The position numbers and the translations under genes are program-made. Positions 61,201-64,000 of a stretch of DNA of 64,000 nt are shown piece after piece; positions within the stretch are counted from its first letter, which is position 1; every line of letters starts with the position of its first letter. The DNA is from Chrysoperla carnea (Eukaryota > Arthropoda > Insecta > Neuroptera > Chrysopidae), in contig NC_058337.1 in NCBI RefSeq assembly GCF_905475395.1, forward strand, positions 66,112,368 to 66,176,367, given 5' to 3'. The notes beneath the pieces were generated by a model. That model was not told where the DNA came from. It made no database searches and worked only from the letters and a program-made list of their open reading frames with translations.

Positions 61201-63692
61201 AAGACTTTTATGATTTTGACATGGATACCGTTATCAGAACTCGACCAAAATGAAATGGGACCACACGGGAAGCACTAGTCGGTTAAAAACTAATTATTTG
61301 TCGCAAGGGCAGAATGTGGAATTATTTGGAATGCTTAAATAACAGTTGAAATTTTGGATTGTTGTAACATCTAGTTGTACACCTCTTCATTATGTACTAC
61401 ACCCTGAATGTAGTGATATCGAAATTTTGAATAATTTGCATTTCAATATTTTTAATAATTTTTTGAAAAACAATTTTCTCTTCCATACGATATTGTTGAT
61501 AAAAAAAGACTATATTTAAATTTTCAATCGCTACTTGCTACATGGTTAATATTTATGAATTATTATTATTTGGAAATCTTACGATTTCCGAAATTACATC
61601 ACATCAGTCTGAAAATTGGGTTTGATTTTAATTTTTCATGGATACAGCTTGTTTTGCCAACTAAATCTTTTTTATATCATAATGTTATCTATAAAATATA
61701 AATGTTGAGTAAAGTTTTTATTCATATTTTGTTCTCAATTCTAAGTTTCTAAGTAGCCTATTACACTGGTTTACTAAGGAATCAGCTGAAATTTATTCAA
61801 GTATTTTGTAGGTGATTCATCATTTTTTTTATTTTTATAGGTAGTGGATATTTTAATATCACTTTCCCAGTATTTATTTTTAATTCCCAGAATAAATGAA
61901 TCTATAAAAAGCTTCGACAGAATTGTTTAACGAACTATATAAAACTATACGATTAATGGTAGAAAAAGCTATGTTTAACTCATAATCTCATAGTTCAACG
62001 AGCAGGTATGTAATTATTCACGGGTCATTCGTCGTTCTAGTGTGAATTCAACATAAAGCTCCACCTTACAGAATACTCATTAAAACTTGTAATAGGGTAT
62101 TATCGTTAGTCAAAAATAAATCATGAATTGAAAAAAGTTAAAATTTATGTAAAAATATACTTCAATATTCTGATTTCGAGTCATTAAAGCACTTTTTTCT
62201 TTTAAAATGTGACCTAAAACTCGGGTAAGCCCTGCTGTGATGTCATAGCGGTATGAGTCATAGACCATCAGTTAGTTCAGTGTAGACAGTTGGGTATAAC
62301 ATATACATAGAAAAGTATTTATATTATAACTATCGACCTGCCCCGGCTTCGCACGGGTGCAATGCTGATACTAAATACACTACAGAAAAACTGTGAACGT
62401 TGTATATAAAAACATAGCGGCCCGCTCTGGCTTCGCACGGGTATAAAATATATAGCCTATGTGATTAAAATCGATCCAGTAGTTTTGATTTATTCATTAC
62501 TGCCCGTGGCCCGCCCTCAACAGGTGTTTATCCGTAATAAATTTTTGATTAAACTCGTAGGGTTCAGCCTGCGTTTGCAATGTATGCGGAAAAAATGTAA
62601 TTATTTACGACATCACATTAGAAACCTCAAAAATACCCGTACTTCTCCACTATTTAATGGATGTTATTATACATATAAACTTTCCTCTTGAATCACTTTA
62701 TCTATTAAAAAAACCGCATCAAAATCCGTTGCGTAGTTTCAAAGATTCAAGCATACAAAGGGACATAGGGACAGAGAAAGCGACTTTGTTTTATACTATG
62801 TAGTGATCAGATGTCTATGAGATATATCTGTCAAACTTATTTGTATTATTTCGTATAGCCCTGATACCCATATTTCGTCATCAAATTGGATGCCCGCGTT
62901 TTTGACAGATTAAAAAAGGTTTAAAATTTAATTTAAGTTTTTGGCAAGAAAGCGTGTGTATTTTTCCGGAATAAATTTTTGGTGGCTTTTTATTAGCAAA
63001 ATCAACATTTTGAAGTACTTTTTCAAAAATAGTAGAATACCCTATTGATCGGTGATGAATCGATCATAGAACTCCGTTCGATACATCGCTATATACAAAA
63101 AATCTGCTATTATTTTTATATCTTGGCAAGTTTAAAAATAATTTTTTTATTGACGTATCGGAAGTGGCCCAATCCCCAATTCTTGGCTAATAAAAGGGTA
63201 AATACCTTCCAGTTGAAGCGACACCATTTACATTCGACTTGGTACCTAATCGTGCATGAACGGGTAATTTATTGGAATCTTGTGTGACAGTGGCACGTTT
63301 CACCGGTCGCGTTGGTTGCACAACCAACGGACTCCGATTTTTATTTCCTCCATAATATGCAGCTTGCGCTCGTTTTAAAGGTGTTGTCCCGCTTTTAATC
63401 ATTTTTAAATTGTTTTGTATCGCTTTACGATTTGGGGCATTATTAGCTGCAATAAAACTTTAATTTAGCCTCGTTTTTAAAACATATTATCTTTATAGCT
63501 TAGATTACCTTGGATTTGTCTTCGCGATAAACGCCACTGTTGACTTGTATCAAATCTTACTTTCTTCACCTAAAAATAATCAAATTTTTTCAACGTTGAC
63601 TTTATAGTTATTTTGAAACTGGAAAATTTAATACATACATTATTTTGATTGTTGGTTCGAAACCCTTTATTTTTCTGTCTATTTTGATTCAT
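58242..63692 (-). CDS. Basic 336-aa protein with C-terminal LHERF motif; possible mRNA-export adaptor
   Basis: Six exons in consistent phase: 63692-63639, 63569-63509, 63446-63206, 59698-59542, 59477-59269, 58530-58242. The protein is basic, rich in Asn, Gln, Arg and Ser, and looks largely disordered. Visible are an N-terminal MNQNRQKNKGFRTNNQN, VRFDTSQQWRLSRRQIQ, LPVHARLG, a helical Gln/Lys stretch (RALRLKTIQQQKKLKQ) likely to be a coiled coil, an Ala run, and the closing KLSLHERFSLL. An (L/M)(S/T)LxERF element is known in the UAP56-binding adaptors UIF/FYTTD1 and CHTOP, so a role in mRNA export through TREX is a reasonable inference, but the motif is C-terminal here and the rest is not alignable by eye. 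A 5' non-coding exon may end near 63853 (GGTAAAT donor). Intron 3 (59699-63205) is 3.5 kb and holds two hairpin elements. Confidence 0.75.
60201..60720. mobile_element. 520 bp palindromic MITE
   Basis: Termini TTCATAGACTATCAGATAGT and ACTATCTGACAGTCTATGAA are inverted repeats. Inner blocks pair too: ATACATTTTCTGTTGC with the AGAAACAGAAAAATGTAT region near 60285, TTACAGTCTG with CAGACTGTGAAAA, and ATTGGCAGACGGTTTTCTT with its mirror near 60505. No ORF. Intron of the LHERF-motif gene. Confidence 0.75.
60761..61079. mobile_element. 320 bp near-perfect hairpin MITE
   Basis: Arms of about 130 bp. The inner stem TTTTTGGAGTCGGTGTCAGC mirrors GTTGACACCGACTCCAAAAA. Outward pairs include AACTACATTATATTATCATT, AAAAAGTAAAA and TTTTGAAGTCG/CGACTTCAAAA. 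The loop of about 50 bp is at 60912-60960. It lies 40 bp from the previous element and in the same intron. Confidence 0.8.
62330..62808 (+). repeat. Second copy of the CTTCGCACGGGT ... TATGTAGTGA repeat
   Basis: Begins with GACCTGCCCCGGCTTCGCAC, with a second CTTCGCACGGGT at about 62432, and ends with CCGCATCAAAATCCGTTGCG, AAAGGGACATAGGGACAGAG and AGCGACTTTGTTTTATACTA, matching 5307-5411. Non-coding; in intron 3 of the LHERF-motif gene. Confidence 0.65.
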
Positions 63693-64000
63693 CTTTCCTG
63701 TAAAAAATGAAATAATGTTATGAAAACACAGGAATGTAAGATCTATAAAAAGATTATTACTAAGAAGGATAACCAATAAAAAAATCTATGTTACTTGTTT
63801 GTTTGTATCAAACAGGAAATTATAATATAGAGTTCGTAATACGATATTTACCTTATTTTCTTATCTCTTGCTGTTTAACGGTGAGATTGTGAGATAGTTT
63901 TATTTTTACTGTTTTAATAAAATTGTAAAATTATTATAAAATTTACTCCGTTTATTATGTACAATAGAATTGATCCGATACCTACTGTAACATGAGAATT

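Overview
The window is AT-rich insect nuclear DNA. Genes are split by GT-AG introns in consistent phases, one gene encodes a ZAD zinc-finger protein (a mainly arthropod class), and the space between genes and inside introns is packed with MITE-like hairpins, a tRNA-derived SINE ending in AACCTAACCTAA, retrotransposon remnants and many copies of one dispersed repeat. I cannot fix the insect order from this sequence alone.

Layout. (1) 1-4246, minus: seven exons of an SLC22-type organic cation transporter, whose C-terminus lies outside the window. (2) 4.3-21.4 kb: no gene I can support; repeats, hairpin elements, a possible 4.2 kb element with inverted ends, and one hydrophobic ORF. (3) 21490-25982, plus: a two-exon gene for a 141-residue linker-histone-like (winged-helix) protein. 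(4) 26752-43922, minus: a seven-exon triokinase/FMN cyclase-like gene (DAK1+DAK2, 610 residues). Its 11.2 kb first intron holds a complete ZAD/C2H2 gene on the opposite strand (35087-38487) and two candidate small ORFs. (5) 45437-49030, minus: five-exon ribonuclease H1, with a 1.7 kb foldback palindrome in its first intron. (6) 50950-52360, minus: three-exon mitochondrial ATP synthase delta subunit, divergent (379 bp apart) from (7) 52740-56353, plus: a six-exon D-2-hydroxyacid dehydrogenase of the GhrA-like type. (8) 58242-63692, minus: a six-exon gene for a basic 336-residue protein ending in an LHERF motif, possibly an mRNA-export adaptor.

Exon boundaries were assembled by hand from splice consensus, reading-phase continuity and protein-family continuity across junctions. 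All full-length models close in frame. The genes are mostly unrelated housekeeping functions; there is no operon-like logic. The points most worth following up are: a triokinase-like enzyme that has lost the histidine which binds dihydroxyacetone and has Glu for the neighbouring catalytic Asp; the large foldback element with 96 bp internal repeats inside RNase H1; an unnamed dispersed repeat family with about eleven copies here; and the linker-histone-like gene.
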